IMG/VR virus record: IMGVR_UViG_3300042402_001074
Span: 1-25,293 of that record
DNA: 25,293 nt
Strand: one strand, 5' to 3'
Source: a virus
A model generated the notes under the pieces. The model did no database searches, had not been told where the DNA came from, and saw only the letters and a program-made list of their open reading frames with translations. Below, piece after piece: positions 13,916 to 22,538 of this stretch; within the stretch, counting starts at the first letter, position 1, and each line of letters begins with the position of its first letter. The translations under genes and the position numbers were made by a program.

Positions 13916-14602
13916 TTACCATTCAAAAATAACAACTCCAGCGGCCCCCGCCGCTCCTGCTGACACGCCAGATGCTCCCACATAAGAGCCACTAGCTCCC
14001 CCGCCATAGTTACTCCCAGCAATCCCCGTCCCAAATATTGAAGTCCCGCCGCTTCCTAATATCGTATCGCCGCCGGAACCGCCGCCAGTTTGCGGTGTAC
14101 CATTTGCCCCGCGTTGCCCCGGCATATTTAGCGTTCCATTTGTTGCCGCTCCTCCTGCGCCCCCAGAGGTATTGCCGCCATTTGTGCCCGCAGAACCACT
14201 GCCGCCGCTGCCGGTGACCGTTGTAATTGATTGCGTTCCTGATTGAACACTAGAATTTCCCCCCGTGCCACCATTTGTCGGGCCAGAACCGCTACCCGCT
14301 GTTCCTGCCGCACCAATAGTTACACTTATTGTATTTCCGGGGGTTAAACCGGTTAGATACGAAATTGCCGCTCCCGCACCGCCTCCACCGCCAGATGTAG
14401 CGTAACCAGTAGAACCATCATCTCGCAACCCCCCTGATCCACCACCACCGCCTACAACCGTGATTTTTAATGCGGTGACACCCGTGGGAATTGTGAACGT
14501 GCCGTTGGAAGTAAACGCTTGCGCTCTAAATCCCGTCCAAGCTGTTCCTTGTGTGCTATTGTCATTAAACAATACATTCAAGTTTTGTAGAGTGGTTGGC
14601 AT
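13916..14602 (-). CDS. Glycine-rich adhesin/tail protein
   Basis: A 228-residue protein. Residues about 1-30 (MPTTLQNLNVLFNDNSTQGT) form an N-terminal domain, then FTSNGTFTIPTGVTALKITV opens a glycine-rich domain of the kind found in phage adhesins. Residues about 51-220 are dominated by Gly, Ser, Thr and Ala with GGGGGSGG-type runs. The end AGAAGVVIFEW closes the domain. Such polyglycine-sandwich domains (as in T-even gp38) can bind receptors. It is probably at the tail tip, given its place next to the J-like gene. Confidence 0.82.
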   Translation of the reverse strand: MPTTLQNLNVLFNDNSTQGTAWTGFRAQAFTSNGTFTIPTGVTALKITVVGGGGGSGGLRDDGSTGYATSGGGGGAGAAISYLTGLTPGNTISVTIGAAGTAGSGSGPTNGGTGGNSSVQSGTQSITTVTGSGGSGSAGTNGGNTSGGAGGAATNGTLNMPGQRGANGTPQTGGGSGGDTILGSGGTSIFGTGIAGSNYGGGASGSYVGASGVSAGAAGAAGVVIFEW

Positions 14603-14611
14603 GATTGCTCC

Positions 14612-14956
14612 TTATGGTGTGCCGCCAGCGACAACATCGCTGAGTGCGGTAAATACGCCAGATGAATTTAAAGACGCAATAATTGTCGCGCCATTTTTAA
14701 AGATTAACTTACCGCCAGATTCTTCAATCGTGAAATTGGTAGTTTGTATTCCGTTTGATTTAATTGCCCAATTACCTGTTGCTCCGCTGCCCGATGTAGA
14801 CGGTACATCAAGATTGGCTCTAGCGTTTGCTTGGTTCGATGCGCCTGTACCGCCGTTTGCTACCGGAACCGCATTCACTAAACCGTCTTGAGCATCTAGC
14901 TGGCCCGATGTGTTTAAATTGTTTGCAAGCTGGGATAGGTTATATGCTTGGGTCAT
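14612..14956 (-). CDS. Tail-fibre-like protein, 114 aa
   Basis: The protein begins MTQAYNLSQLANNLNTSGQL and carries AVPVANGGTGASNQANARAN, the NGGTGA motif repeatedly seen in phage tail-fibre proteins. The remainder (FTIEESGGKLIFKNGATIIA) is beta-rich and ends SDVVAGGTP. It is short for a fibre and may be a connector between the tail tip and the adhesins. It lies between the J-like protein and the glycine-rich protein with spacers of about 9 nt, consistent with one operon. Confidence 0.8.
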   Translation of the reverse strand: MTQAYNLSQLANNLNTSGQLDAQDGLVNAVPVANGGTGASNQANARANLDVPSTSGSGATGNWAIKSNGIQTTNFTIEESGGKLIFKNGATIIASLNSSGVFTALSDVVAGGTP

Positions 14957-14965
14957 GGGTTGTCC

Positions 14966-17900
14966 TTACGCTGCTCCATCTCGGGCAAAGGTCTGCTGAT
15001 TCAGCAGGGTGAAATTATTGTTGATGGCGCTTGTCAGGTTGTATCCCGCTGTAGTCGCAGTGTAATCGTAGCCACTACCCTTGGCAAACAATGCGCCGTT
15101 TGCGTACAGTTGCATCGACAACGGGTTGTTCGGGAACGTGTAGGACAAAGCCCCGTTCGTAGAATAAGCCACGGTGTTTGTGATGTTCGACGCAGGCACT
15201 CCAAGATTATTTGCCGCCATTTGCACGATCACAAAACGGCCGGTTAACGCGCCGGGGAAACCGCCTAGCGCCGGGGGTGTCAGGTCATAATCAATTTCGT
15301 TCAACGATGTGCCGTTGATGAACAGCAATTCAAACCCATTCAGCACCGAAATTTCTGTTGGCGTGTATGTTGACACCCCCGTCACGTCCACTTCTACCCG
15401 GCTGAATGGCCTGTACGCGCTGCCCGCTGCTCTGTAGCGATAAATCTGCAAACCTGCCGTCACACCAGCCAGCGTTGTCGTAAACGTGATGGTCTTGGTT
15501 GTTGTGTTTACGCTCGACACGGTGTATTGCGTAGGCGAACCCGTGTTGGCAAACGTGATGACGTTGCCAGCTTCAATCAACTGATAAGGCGCATCGCCAT
15601 ACACAACGCTGCTGCTGCCTACACTGCTGACCGTGGTTTGCAGCGGCTCATAAAACGCATCTGTGCTGACCGCCCGCATATTGAGGACAACCACTGTTTC
15701 ACCGGCCGCGCAGGCGTTGTTCATGACCACCGTTGTTGTGGTTTCGGTGTATTCGCTAGTGCTAAGCAAAACCCCGTTGCGATAGACCAAAACATTGCCG
15801 ACAACGTGCGTCACCGCAAAACTTGTTTGCCCGCCTGTTGCTGTGAAAATATTTTCTGTGAAATAAAACGCATCGGGCTGAGTGAACCCGACCACACGAC
15901 CATAAATGTCAATCGTCAATGTGGCCGCGTTGAAGGTCTTGCTGTAAACACCCGAACCAAAATTTAGGAATCGCTCTAACGACACAACCATCGAACCGTT
16001 CGTGTTGTTCGTGATGTTCAACAACCCGTCTGCGCTGCTCACGGCCGTTGTGCCAACTCGGGTAAGCTGACCTGTTCGCGCATCCAAGTCTATGTAATTG
16101 TTGCCGTCCGGCAAACCCGACCACAACGATGTATCGAATTTAGCCGTGTCAGTTGGCACAAACGTGCCGGTCTGATTTGACTGTGCCGCGCCGCCAATGT
16201 CAAAACTGAACTTGCGATTTTGCCTGTTTGAGAACAACAGGTAATTCGTCGCGCCGAAATTGCTGCTGGCTTGATACCATGTGTATTCGCTGGCCGACAC
16301 TGGCGGGTTTGCGGTTGTATTGTTGTACAACCCAAAATAGGCTTTGTTCCTTGGGTTTGTGCTAAACCCGACAGTCCCAGTAGCGTTGTCGGCGTAAGCA
16401 ACAGCGATGTATCGGTTGACGTACTGAAAGGTCAGCGGTCGCCATACCAACACGCTCGACGCTGCGCTGAATATGCTGCTGCCCAAGGCGTTGACCATGC
16501 GCGTAAAGAAATACCAATCACCCTGCGGAATCTCGGTCAGCGTGACCACGCCCATGCTTGATCCGGGGTTGTACGGGTTGCCACCGGGGTTGACGGCCGT
16601 TGTGCCCGCAAAGATGCGTTGCGCGTCAGTCGGCGTTGCGAATGCGGAATAGTAGACCTCAGCGTATTGCACAACACCGTTAGATGACGCTGTGACTGCT
16701 ACGCCAAACGATGGGATTGCCGCGCTAGGCAACACGTTGGTGATTGTCGGCACGGGGATGCTGCCAAACCCCAAAGGCGAACCGATGCCGGTGTTTGGCG
16801 CAGGCGTGAACTGCGTGACGTTTTTGTCGTCATAAACTGCCGGGTTGAACTCCATCAGGGTCAAGCTTGCTGTGACTTGCCCGTCACCGCTAAACTGCTG
16901 AACCACCTGTGCAATCCTGAACAGCTTTGCAACCCACCCGTAGTTCGCATTCGTCACGGTCACGATATCACCGGCTTCCAACTGCAAGCCCGAGTAATTG
17001 ATATTGACCTTGATTTGCAAATCTTCCCTCGCCGCCTCCAATAGACGGTTGGCAATCAGTTGCGCCCTGACGTTGTTGTTAATCAGATTCAAATTAACCG
17101 TTTGCTTGTTCACCGGCTCGTTGGCGTAAAGCAATGACGGGTTGATTTCTGCCAAGTTGTACAGCGCGGTATTAAACGAATCTTGATTTGTGCCGTCCGG
17201 GAATTTGACCTCGATGATGTTGTAGCTTGAAGACAAATCAATCGGCGTGATTTGAATTGCCGACACCATGCGAGAATCGTCAATAGCCATCGCCACCGTA
17301 TAGGTAGACGATTGCACGATCACGCCCCACTTGGCTGTAATTTCGTTGTACCTGACCAAGCAATCGGCGCACGATGCCATTGCTTGAATGTTGTCCATGA
17401 CCGGCGCATCTGTGTTCAGTACACCGTCAAACCTAAACCGCGCTTGAAACGCCGAACCACCCGTAAATGTTGTATAGGTGACCGCTGTTGCGCTGTAGCT
17501 GTTCAGCGCCGTCAAGCTTGTATAGTCGATTTGTGATGTTGCTAATGCTGCGCCATATCTTGTTGATTGCAAATAGTCAGCGAAACAATCCCCCGGATTG
17601 ACCCTGCTATTGCTGACTTGAAATCTAGTAGCCTGCAAGCCGGTCAAATTTGCCGTCTGACTGTAGGTGATTTCAACGATAGCAAATGCCACGTTGCTCA
17701 TTAGCTTTGACGCATCCCATTGATAGACCAGATCAGCGTTTGACATGATCTGTATTGCGGTTTGCGCGGTGTTCACGCCTGACGATGAACCGTTGCGGAA
17801 CAAATAAATGTTCATCCTTCCAGCTACCGCCGTGTCTGTCACTCCGGTAGATTCGTCCAGCAGCCCAATAACTTTGTATTGATCTGTGCCGTCAAAAATG

Positions 17901-18268
17901 CAGCGTTTGCCGCCCCAATAAACGTTTCCAAACGTAATCGTGTCCGGGGTCTGTCCCGGCTCTGTATTCGTGACCTCGCACAAGGTCATGACGTAATACA
18001 GCCGCTGGTTGTTGCTAGTGATGCTTAGGTCGGTGACGATGCCGCCGACATACGCCGTGCCGTACACCACCGGAACCTTGTTGCTACCAGCAGGGGCAAT
18101 TTGTGTCGGGCTTCCGGGGTTAGCCGTTGCGTCATTGGTTCCAAAGCTTTTTGGCGCAAACGCTTTCGCAATGATTGCGGAAGCAACCATATTGATTGCA
18201 AACGCTGCCGCCGTTGCAGCGTAGCCAGTCAACCCAAGAACATAACCCGCAACAATTGATCCCGGCAT
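14966..18268 (-). CDS. Tail tip / central hub protein (lambda J-like)
   Basis: A 1100-residue protein. It opens with a hydrophobic segment (about 5-36, AGYVLGLTGYAATAAAFAIN) that is normal for this class, then VPVVYGTAYVGGIVTDLSI and YYVMTLCEV, typical of J-type hubs. A Phage-tail_3-like domain lies at about 331-480 (MVSAIQITPIDLSSSYNIIE and GLQLEAGDIVTVTNANYGW). The second half carries fibronectin-like and beta modules, including FTATGGQTSFAV...LVYRNGVLL (about 803-865), found also in other phage tail fibres. It closes the distal end of the tail tube and takes part in receptor contact. It overlaps the GNAT gene by one base (TAATG). Confidence 0.9.
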   Translation of the reverse strand: MPGSIVAGYVLGLTGYAATAAAFAINMVASAIIAKAFAPKSFGTNDATANPGSPTQIAPAGSNKVPVVYGTAYVGGIVTDLSITSNNQRLYYVMTLCEVTNTEPGQTPDTITFGNVYWGGKRCIFDGTDQYKVIGLLDESTGVTDTAVAGRMNIYLFRNGSSSGVNTAQTAIQIMSNADLVYQWDASKLMSNVAFAIVEITYSQTANLTGLQATRFQVSNSRVNPGDCFADYLQSTRYGAALATSQIDYTSLTALNSYSATAVTYTTFTGGSAFQARFRFDGVLNTDAPVMDNIQAMASCADCLVRYNEITAKWGVIVQSSTYTVAMAIDDSRMVSAIQITPIDLSSSYNIIEVKFPDGTNQDSFNTALYNLAEINPSLLYANEPVNKQTVNLNLINNNVRAQLIANRLLEAAREDLQIKVNINYSGLQLEAGDIVTVTNANYGWVAKLFRIAQVVQQFSGDGQVTASLTLMEFNPAVYDDKNVTQFTPAPNTGIGSPLGFGSIPVPTITNVLPSAAIPSFGVAVTASSNGVVQYAEVYYSAFATPTDAQRIFAGTTAVNPGGNPYNPGSSMGVVTLTEIPQGDWYFFTRMVNALGSSIFSAASSVLVWRPLTFQYVNRYIAVAYADNATGTVGFSTNPRNKAYFGLYNNTTANPPVSASEYTWYQASSNFGATNYLLFSNRQNRKFSFDIGGAAQSNQTGTFVPTDTAKFDTSLWSGLPDGNNYIDLDARTGQLTRVGTTAVSSADGLLNITNNTNGSMVVSLERFLNFGSGVYSKTFNAATLTIDIYGRVVGFTQPDAFYFTENIFTATGGQTSFAVTHVVGNVLVYRNGVLLSTSEYTETTTTVVMNNACAAGETVVVLNMRAVSTDAFYEPLQTTVSSVGSSSVVYGDAPYQLIEAGNVITFANTGSPTQYTVSSVNTTTKTITFTTTLAGVTAGLQIYRYRAAGSAYRPFSRVEVDVTGVSTYTPTEISVLNGFELLFINGTSLNEIDYDLTPPALGGFPGALTGRFVIVQMAANNLGVPASNITNTVAYSTNGALSYTFPNNPLSMQLYANGALFAKGSGYDYTATTAGYNLTSAINNNFTLLNQQTFARDGAA

Positions 18269-18723
18269 TACATCACCCAGAATTCTTCAAGCTTTTGAAA
18301 ACCGAACTTTTCGTATTTTAGGTCGGGGCTGTTTACCATCTTGCTGATAAAACAATTTGCAATGCGCCCTGCTTCGCGCATTTTGATTGCCTCATCTAAA
18401 TACTCGCGCAACAAACGATAGCCTGTTGTGCCATTTCTTGCGTCCGGGTCAACCCAATAGGCAAACTCAGTCAAGATCAAATGTTTCGGTGACCAAATAC
18501 TCGGCATCACGCCAGCAATTAGGATGCCGGTAATGCGCTGCTCATGTTCGGCAACCAACACTAGACCTTGCCCTGCCATCAGGTGCGTCAGCAATTCTTT
18601 CACATGGTCAGCGTCATCAGCGTCAGCCAAAAAGCCATAAGGCATACAGCCGCGATAATCCCGCAGCCTGTCAAGAATCTGCGGGATGTCGAATGGCGAT
18701 GCTTTACGAATTTGGGGCCGCAT
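18268..18723 (-). CDS. GNAT-family N-acetyltransferase in tail module
   Basis: A 151-residue acetyltransferase of the GNAT fold, which moves an acetyl group from acetyl-CoA to an amine. I chose the ATG at 18723 (MRPQIRKASPFDIPQIL) because the family begins with this strand; an upstream ATG at 18753 would add ten residues and overlap the previous gene by 50 nt. Motif A is in YWVDPDARNGTTGYRLLREY (RNGTTG binding acetyl-CoA), and the end NSPDLKYEKFGFQKLEEFWV fits family. It sits in the place where lambda encodes gpK/gpI, so it may be a virion- or assembly-linked enzyme. The substrate is unknown. Confidence 0.87.
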   Translation of the reverse strand: MRPQIRKASPFDIPQILDRLRDYRGCMPYGFLADADDADHVKELLTHLMAGQGLVLVAEHEQRITGILIAGVMPSIWSPKHLILTEFAYWVDPDARNGTTGYRLLREYLDEAIKMREAGRIANCFISKMVNSPDLKYEKFGFQKLEEFWVM

Positions 18724-19309
18724 CTTTGCCAAACTGATAGTTGATCGTCTCAATGAAAGGAACCCGATTCATCGACGTATCGTTGCTGTTGTAGAACTGC
18801 CATGAACTGTTGTTCGTGTAGCGGCCTGCAATCCGGTTTTGCAAAATCAACTGAATTGACGATGCCGACACGCTGATTGTTCCAAGGTACATCCGGGCTT
18901 CGTCCATCCACTGCTCACTAATTGCAAACGATGTGATGATGCCGTTGAAATACTGGTACAAGCCGCCTGTGCCGCCTGTTGTGATTAGCGCCCCGTTCGT
19001 ATCAAAAAACCCGTGCCAAAGCTGGATCGGTGAGCCTTTGACGTTTTGCCCTAGAACAAACCCAAGCATAGATGTGTCTATGCCTGACAGCGTGATCGTC
19101 GTGTCGTTTGCCGTTGATTTAATGTCGCGCTGAATGTCTCCGATTGACAGCAAGGTTCCAACCGACTGAAACGGGTTTGCGTCTACCGCCGACACAGTTA
19201 AATTAGCGGGGGCAGTGGTCATCAGGTAAGTGCCACCGACTGTCGTGATCCGCAGGAAATCCGCAATGCGGATATTGCTTGTGCCTTCAACCGGGGTAAT
19301 GACGTTCAC
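18704..19309 (-). CDS. Minor tail protein (between tape measure and tail tip)
   Basis: I start this gene at a GTG (19309) whose last bases overlap the stop of the preceding gene (GTGA), giving 201 residues beginning VNVITPVEGTSNIRI. The frame is open upstream to 19477, but that part lies inside the previous gene and reads like a shadow. The protein is beta-rich: TTITLSGIDTSMLGFVLGQN, GSPIQLWHGFFD and SIQLILQNRIAGRYTNNSSW. Its position matches lambda gpL or siphophage distal-tail proteins. I cannot name the family with certainty. It overlaps the GNAT gene start by 20 nt. Confidence 0.8.
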   Translation of the reverse strand: MNVITPVEGTSNIRIADFLRITTVGGTYLMTTAPANLTVSAVDANPFQSVGTLLSIGDIQRDIKSTANDTTITLSGIDTSMLGFVLGQNVKGSPIQLWHGFFDTNGALITTGGTGGLYQYFNGIITSFAISEQWMDEARMYLGTISVSASSIQLILQNRIAGRYTNNSSWQFYNSNDTSMNRVPFIETINYQFGKDAAPNS

Positions 19310-19986
19310 AGCACTTGCTCCAATGCTTTGAACGGCCCCGACCAACTGATGAAAGAATCGTTTGCCGTGGGCACTAGGTTGTAGGTTGGGTACTCCCTGA
19401 GAACCACGGGAAACGTCACGCCCGTGTAGGTTGTGCCGCCCATAGCAACCGTTGTCCCGAACTCGCCAGCCACACAAGACACGGTGCTAACAAGCGCAGA
19501 AATCAAGTTACGGTGCACCGGCACGTTGACTGTGCTGCCGACACCGCGCTGCACATCTGCTGTCACGATGTACGAATACAAGCCCACCTGAACAAAATCG
19601 CCAACTCGGAACAAGTAGTCAGTCGATGCCAACGCTGGCAACGCTCCAAGCACCAGTACCTTGTTTGCGCTCGATACCTGCCACAAACAATTTCCGATCT
19701 GAACACCGGTCATTTGACCCTGATACTTGACGTAATTCAGCCAGCCGGTTTGACCAAAGTTTAGGTATTGCTGCAATGATTTGTCCGGGATTCGCAAGCT
19801 GTTCAGGGTTGTCCTGTTTTGCGAATAAAGCAAATAATTCATCGGCCGCAACTCAAACTGAAAGGGCACAACCGTCAAGATTTCGGAAGTGGTCAGCTTC
19901 TGATTGCGGCTCAGCGTCTGTCCTACAAACCGCTGGTCATTGATGCCAACGGATTCGCAGATCGAAAGAATTGTTTGTAGGCTCAT
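19306..19986 (-). CDS. Minor tail / distal-tail-like protein, 226 aa
   Basis: The first gene after the tape measure. It starts MSLQTILSICESVGINDQRF and has conserved-looking VVPFQFELRPMNYLLYSQNR, a run of beta strands and SAVVREYPT-like turns (FPVVLREYPTYNLVPTANDS). Proteins in this place contact the tape measure and the tail tube end (Dit-like or gpM-like role). No catalytic motif is seen. Gap of 1 nt to the tape-measure stop; GTGA overlap with the following gene. Confidence 0.8.
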   Translation of the reverse strand: MSLQTILSICESVGINDQRFVGQTLSRNQKLTTSEILTVVPFQFELRPMNYLLYSQNRTTLNSLRIPDKSLQQYLNFGQTGWLNYVKYQGQMTGVQIGNCLWQVSSANKVLVLGALPALASTDYLFRVGDFVQVGLYSYIVTADVQRGVGSTVNVPVHRNLISALVSTVSCVAGEFGTTVAMGGTTYTGVTFPVVLREYPTYNLVPTANDSFISWSGPFKALEQVL

Positions 19987-19987
19987 A

Positions 19988-22177
19988 TCAGCGGCTCATC
20001 GGCAGTGATCGCTGTGCGCTTTGGTTTGCCGCCCAGACTGCTTGTTTATTTTGCGCCAAAAACTGAACACCCGATTGTGTGTCGATGGCGCTCATCTGCT
20101 GAATGAATGGCCCGTTGTAATTGATTGTTTGACCGCCGCCCATCATTCCTGCCAATTGATGCGTTGGAACAATTGCCCCGCTACGTTGCGGCACAAACAG
20201 CTCTGGCCCACGTTCGCCAACCATATATGGCAAACCTCCAGACACCGGCCCGCCTTCTGCTTGTGGCAAGGCTCCCGATAAATACCGATTGAATGACGGG
20301 CCCAATTCCTGTTGAACAAGATTCGGCCCAGTGGTTAGCGGAACACCAGTCGAACCAAATACAGAAAACAGACGCGAAATTTGCGCCCGCATTTGAATCG
20401 CAATAATGTCGGAAATGATGCTGCGAGCCAAATCTTTGAACGACAATTTGCCTGTTCGTACAAATTGCGTTATCGCGTTTTCCATGCTGCTCATCAGCAC
20501 GTTAAACGTCTGCTGTCCCGCCTTAAATGCGCTCATAGCATTGTCAACCGATTGGTACATAGCTTCCTCAAAACCGCCAAGGAATGACCCAGTGCGCGTC
20601 CGGTTCATTAACTCAAAACGCTGTTGCGCCAAATCCATTTCTTGCTGAGATAAATGCAATTGTTCGTTCAATGCTTTTTTTCTTGCCGCCGCCCCAAGAT
20701 TCTCGTTCTCGTTTATTTTTTTAATCGCATCAGCATGTCTGAATCTAATTCCTAAAACTTCTTGTGCAAGCTGCACTTCTTGCGCTCTCATGAACCGCGC
20801 TTTTTCGCTTAGCTCCAACATTAGGCGTTCGCGCCTCAACCTTTCATTTGCTGCACTTTGCTCATTTTCTACTGCAACTTCTTGCTTTTTCTGGGCGCTA
20901 AGATATTCAATAAACTCCTGACGCTCTTTTTGCTGGCGTTCAATATCTATTGTTCGGCGCTCAGCCACGACAGCTTTTTGTCTTTCCAATTCATCTCGAT
21001 ATTGCTTTTGATAGTCCAGCAATTCTTGCAATTCTCTGATTTGACGCTCTCGATCCCTTTCCCTCAGCGCCATATCTCGCGCTGCTTGCTCCGACAGACG
21101 CTGCTGTTCACGCTCTTGATCTTCAGCGTATTTTTTTTGATATTCCCTTAATTCCTCAAATTCTCTGATCTGCCGTTCTTTGTCCTGTTCCCTCAGCGCC
21201 ATAACCCTGCGCCGGGTTTCCATTTCTTTTTTTGCGGCTTCTTCTGCTGGCTTATTCACGCCGGCAGTTACGGTACGCACAGGCGTTCTTGCGCCACCGA
21301 CACCGGGCCTATTCGCAAGTGCGGCATCTTGAGCAGCAAGCTGCTCTTGATTCAACCCTTGACCGCTTTCTGCTCCCGGCTGTCCGGCCAAGAACAGCCT
21401 GAAACCCGGCATGATGGCAAAAAGCTTTTCGTATTTTTTTGCCATTTGCAGGAATTCATCGCCTGCCTTTTTTATCGCATCGGTCAGCTTGTCAAATTGC
21501 TCGATAGCAGCTTTGATTCCCGGCCCAATGGTTGCCGCAAATCCTTCCATCGCTTTGCGGCTGCGCTCAGCAAGCATGTCGTATGCGTCTGCCGCCGCCT
21601 TTAGCCCTTCTTCGTGCCTTTTCAAATCGGCCGTAGTGACCTTGTTCACTTGTTCGCTAAAATCTTTTACGTCTACGCCTTTCATGGCGCGGCCAAAGAC
21701 TTCAACGCTTTTTGCGTTTCGGGTCAGGGTGTCATCCATTTGCGAAAGCCCTGAAGCGGCCTTCTTGAACAACTCATCTATGCTTAGCGTTTTTAGGTCT
21801 TGCAGCGAAACGCCTAAGCCTTGCAGCGTTTTCTGTGCTTCAAAGGAACCGTCAGCGGCTTTGTCAATGTACTGCGTAAAGCTCGATAGCAGCTTAGATG
21901 CGTTTGATGCTTCCCCGCCAGTACTGGCTAGGGCATTGCGTAGCTGGACGATTGAACTGACCGCTACATCGTTAGCCTTTGCAACATCGACAACTTCGTC
22001 GGCATAGCGCAGTGCGGCCCCGGCTGCGGCAGAAAAACCGGCAGCAGCAATCGCCCCGTATTGTTTTACAAAGCCCCCCAAGGCTTGCAATGACCCCTTG
22101 GCGCTTTCAATCCCGCGTGTGAACTCCGCGCTGTTCAGACCTAGCGTAACCCCAAGTCGACCGACAAAATTAGTCAT
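19988..22177 (-). CDS. Tail length tape-measure protein
   Basis: A 729-residue protein that spans the tail lumen and sets tail length. N-terminal VGRLGVTLGLNSAEFTRGIE is typical of lambda-like tape measures; a hydrophobic stretch follows (about 40-57). Residues about 310-500 form a long charged coiled coil containing a 43-residue tandem repeat (MALREQDKERQIRE at 326, MALRERDRERQIRE at 369, and a weaker third copy around 412). The C-terminal part has GGLPYMVGERGPELFVPQRS, a strongly conserved tape-measure motif. By the usual 0.15 nm per residue, the tail would be about 110 nm. It overlaps the G-T frame by 8 nt. Confidence 0.93.
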   Translation of the reverse strand: MTNFVGRLGVTLGLNSAEFTRGIESAKGSLQALGGFVKQYGAIAAAGFSAAAGAALRYADEVVDVAKANDVAVSSIVQLRNALASTGGEASNASKLLSSFTQYIDKAADGSFEAQKTLQGLGVSLQDLKTLSIDELFKKAASGLSQMDDTLTRNAKSVEVFGRAMKGVDVKDFSEQVNKVTTADLKRHEEGLKAAADAYDMLAERSRKAMEGFAATIGPGIKAAIEQFDKLTDAIKKAGDEFLQMAKKYEKLFAIMPGFRLFLAGQPGAESGQGLNQEQLAAQDAALANRPGVGGARTPVRTVTAGVNKPAEEAAKKEMETRRRVMALREQDKERQIREFEELREYQKKYAEDQEREQQRLSEQAARDMALRERDRERQIRELQELLDYQKQYRDELERQKAVVAERRTIDIERQQKERQEFIEYLSAQKKQEVAVENEQSAANERLRRERLMLELSEKARFMRAQEVQLAQEVLGIRFRHADAIKKINENENLGAAARKKALNEQLHLSQQEMDLAQQRFELMNRTRTGSFLGGFEEAMYQSVDNAMSAFKAGQQTFNVLMSSMENAITQFVRTGKLSFKDLARSIISDIIAIQMRAQISRLFSVFGSTGVPLTTGPNLVQQELGPSFNRYLSGALPQAEGGPVSGGLPYMVGERGPELFVPQRSGAIVPTHQLAGMMGGGQTINYNGPFIQQMSAIDTQSGVQFLAQNKQAVWAANQSAQRSLPMSR
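20945..21202 (-). repeat. Tandem 129-nt duplication inside the tape-measure gene
   Basis: Two adjacent in-frame copies of about 129 nt (21202-21074 and 21073-20945) encode the 43-residue coiled-coil repeats. A degenerate third copy follows. The copies are still similar at DNA level (for example CTCAGCGCCAT occurs in both). Confidence 0.75.
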
Positions 22178-22532
22178 GCTTCTTGAACCTGTTCGGGTTG
22201 AACCCCGGTGCTGCGCTCATCCACGTTTTCAGCGCGTTTTGGGTGGCATCCTGCTGCTGCTCTTTGCTCAGCGGGGGCACAATGTAATCATACGCAAGAC
22301 CCAAAATCTTGGCTAGCTTGTAATCGGGAGCATTCGCCGGGCGCATGTAATTAAATACACCAGCCGTTAACTGCCCCAAGACGGTCAAAATTCCTTGGTT
22401 GCCAATGATGCCGTCAGCGTACATAACCTGTATGCGGGCCATCGTCATTTCGTCTAGTTGCGCGATAGATTCTTTCGTGTGCCCATTGAAGATCATCGCG
22501 CTCTCAACTTGCGACTTCAATGAGCCTATCAG
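22170..22532 (-). CDS. Tail assembly chaperone T frame (expressed as G-T fusion)
   Basis: This frame lies -1 relative to the 160-aa chaperone and is entered from its last codon. Reading continues LIGSLKSQVESAMIF and ends APGFNPNRFKKHD, adding 120 residues. There is no convincing own start: only a TTG at 22520 and no ribosome binding site. This arrangement equals the lambda G/GT pair, where the fusion binds the tape measure during tail assembly. The predicted fusion covers 22170-23011 and is 280 residues long. The T part is Gln- and helix-rich, with no known enzymatic motif. Confidence 0.85.
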   Translation of the reverse strand: MIGSLKSQVESAMIFNGHTKESIAQLDEMTMARIQVMYADGIIGNQGILTVLGQLTAGVFNYMRPANAPDYKLAKILGLAYDYIVPPLSKEQQQDATQNALKTWMSAAPGFNPNRFKKHD

Positions 22533-22538
22533 TTTCCC
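22503..22538 (-). promoter_or_regulatory. -1 programmed frameshift signal
   Basis: On the leftward strand, the heptamer GGGAAAC (22538-22532) lies in the frame G GGA AAC and is followed at once by the stop TGA. A stem (CTCA-TTG-loop-CAA-GT-TGAG, 22524-22503) begins 7 nt after the heptamer. Both elements fit classic -1 slippage, and the -1 frame opens directly into the T reading frame. Confidence 0.88.

Noticed and set aside
18724-18753. Upstream start of the GNAT gene
   Set aside because: It adds ten residues before the usual first strand of the fold and increases overlap with the previous gene to 50 nt.
19310-19477. Upstream extension of the minor tail gene (frame start at 19477)
   Set aside because: It overlaps the 226-aa gene entirely and its composition (many Arg, Gly, His) is shadow-like. 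The GTG at 19309 in a GTGA overlap is the better start.
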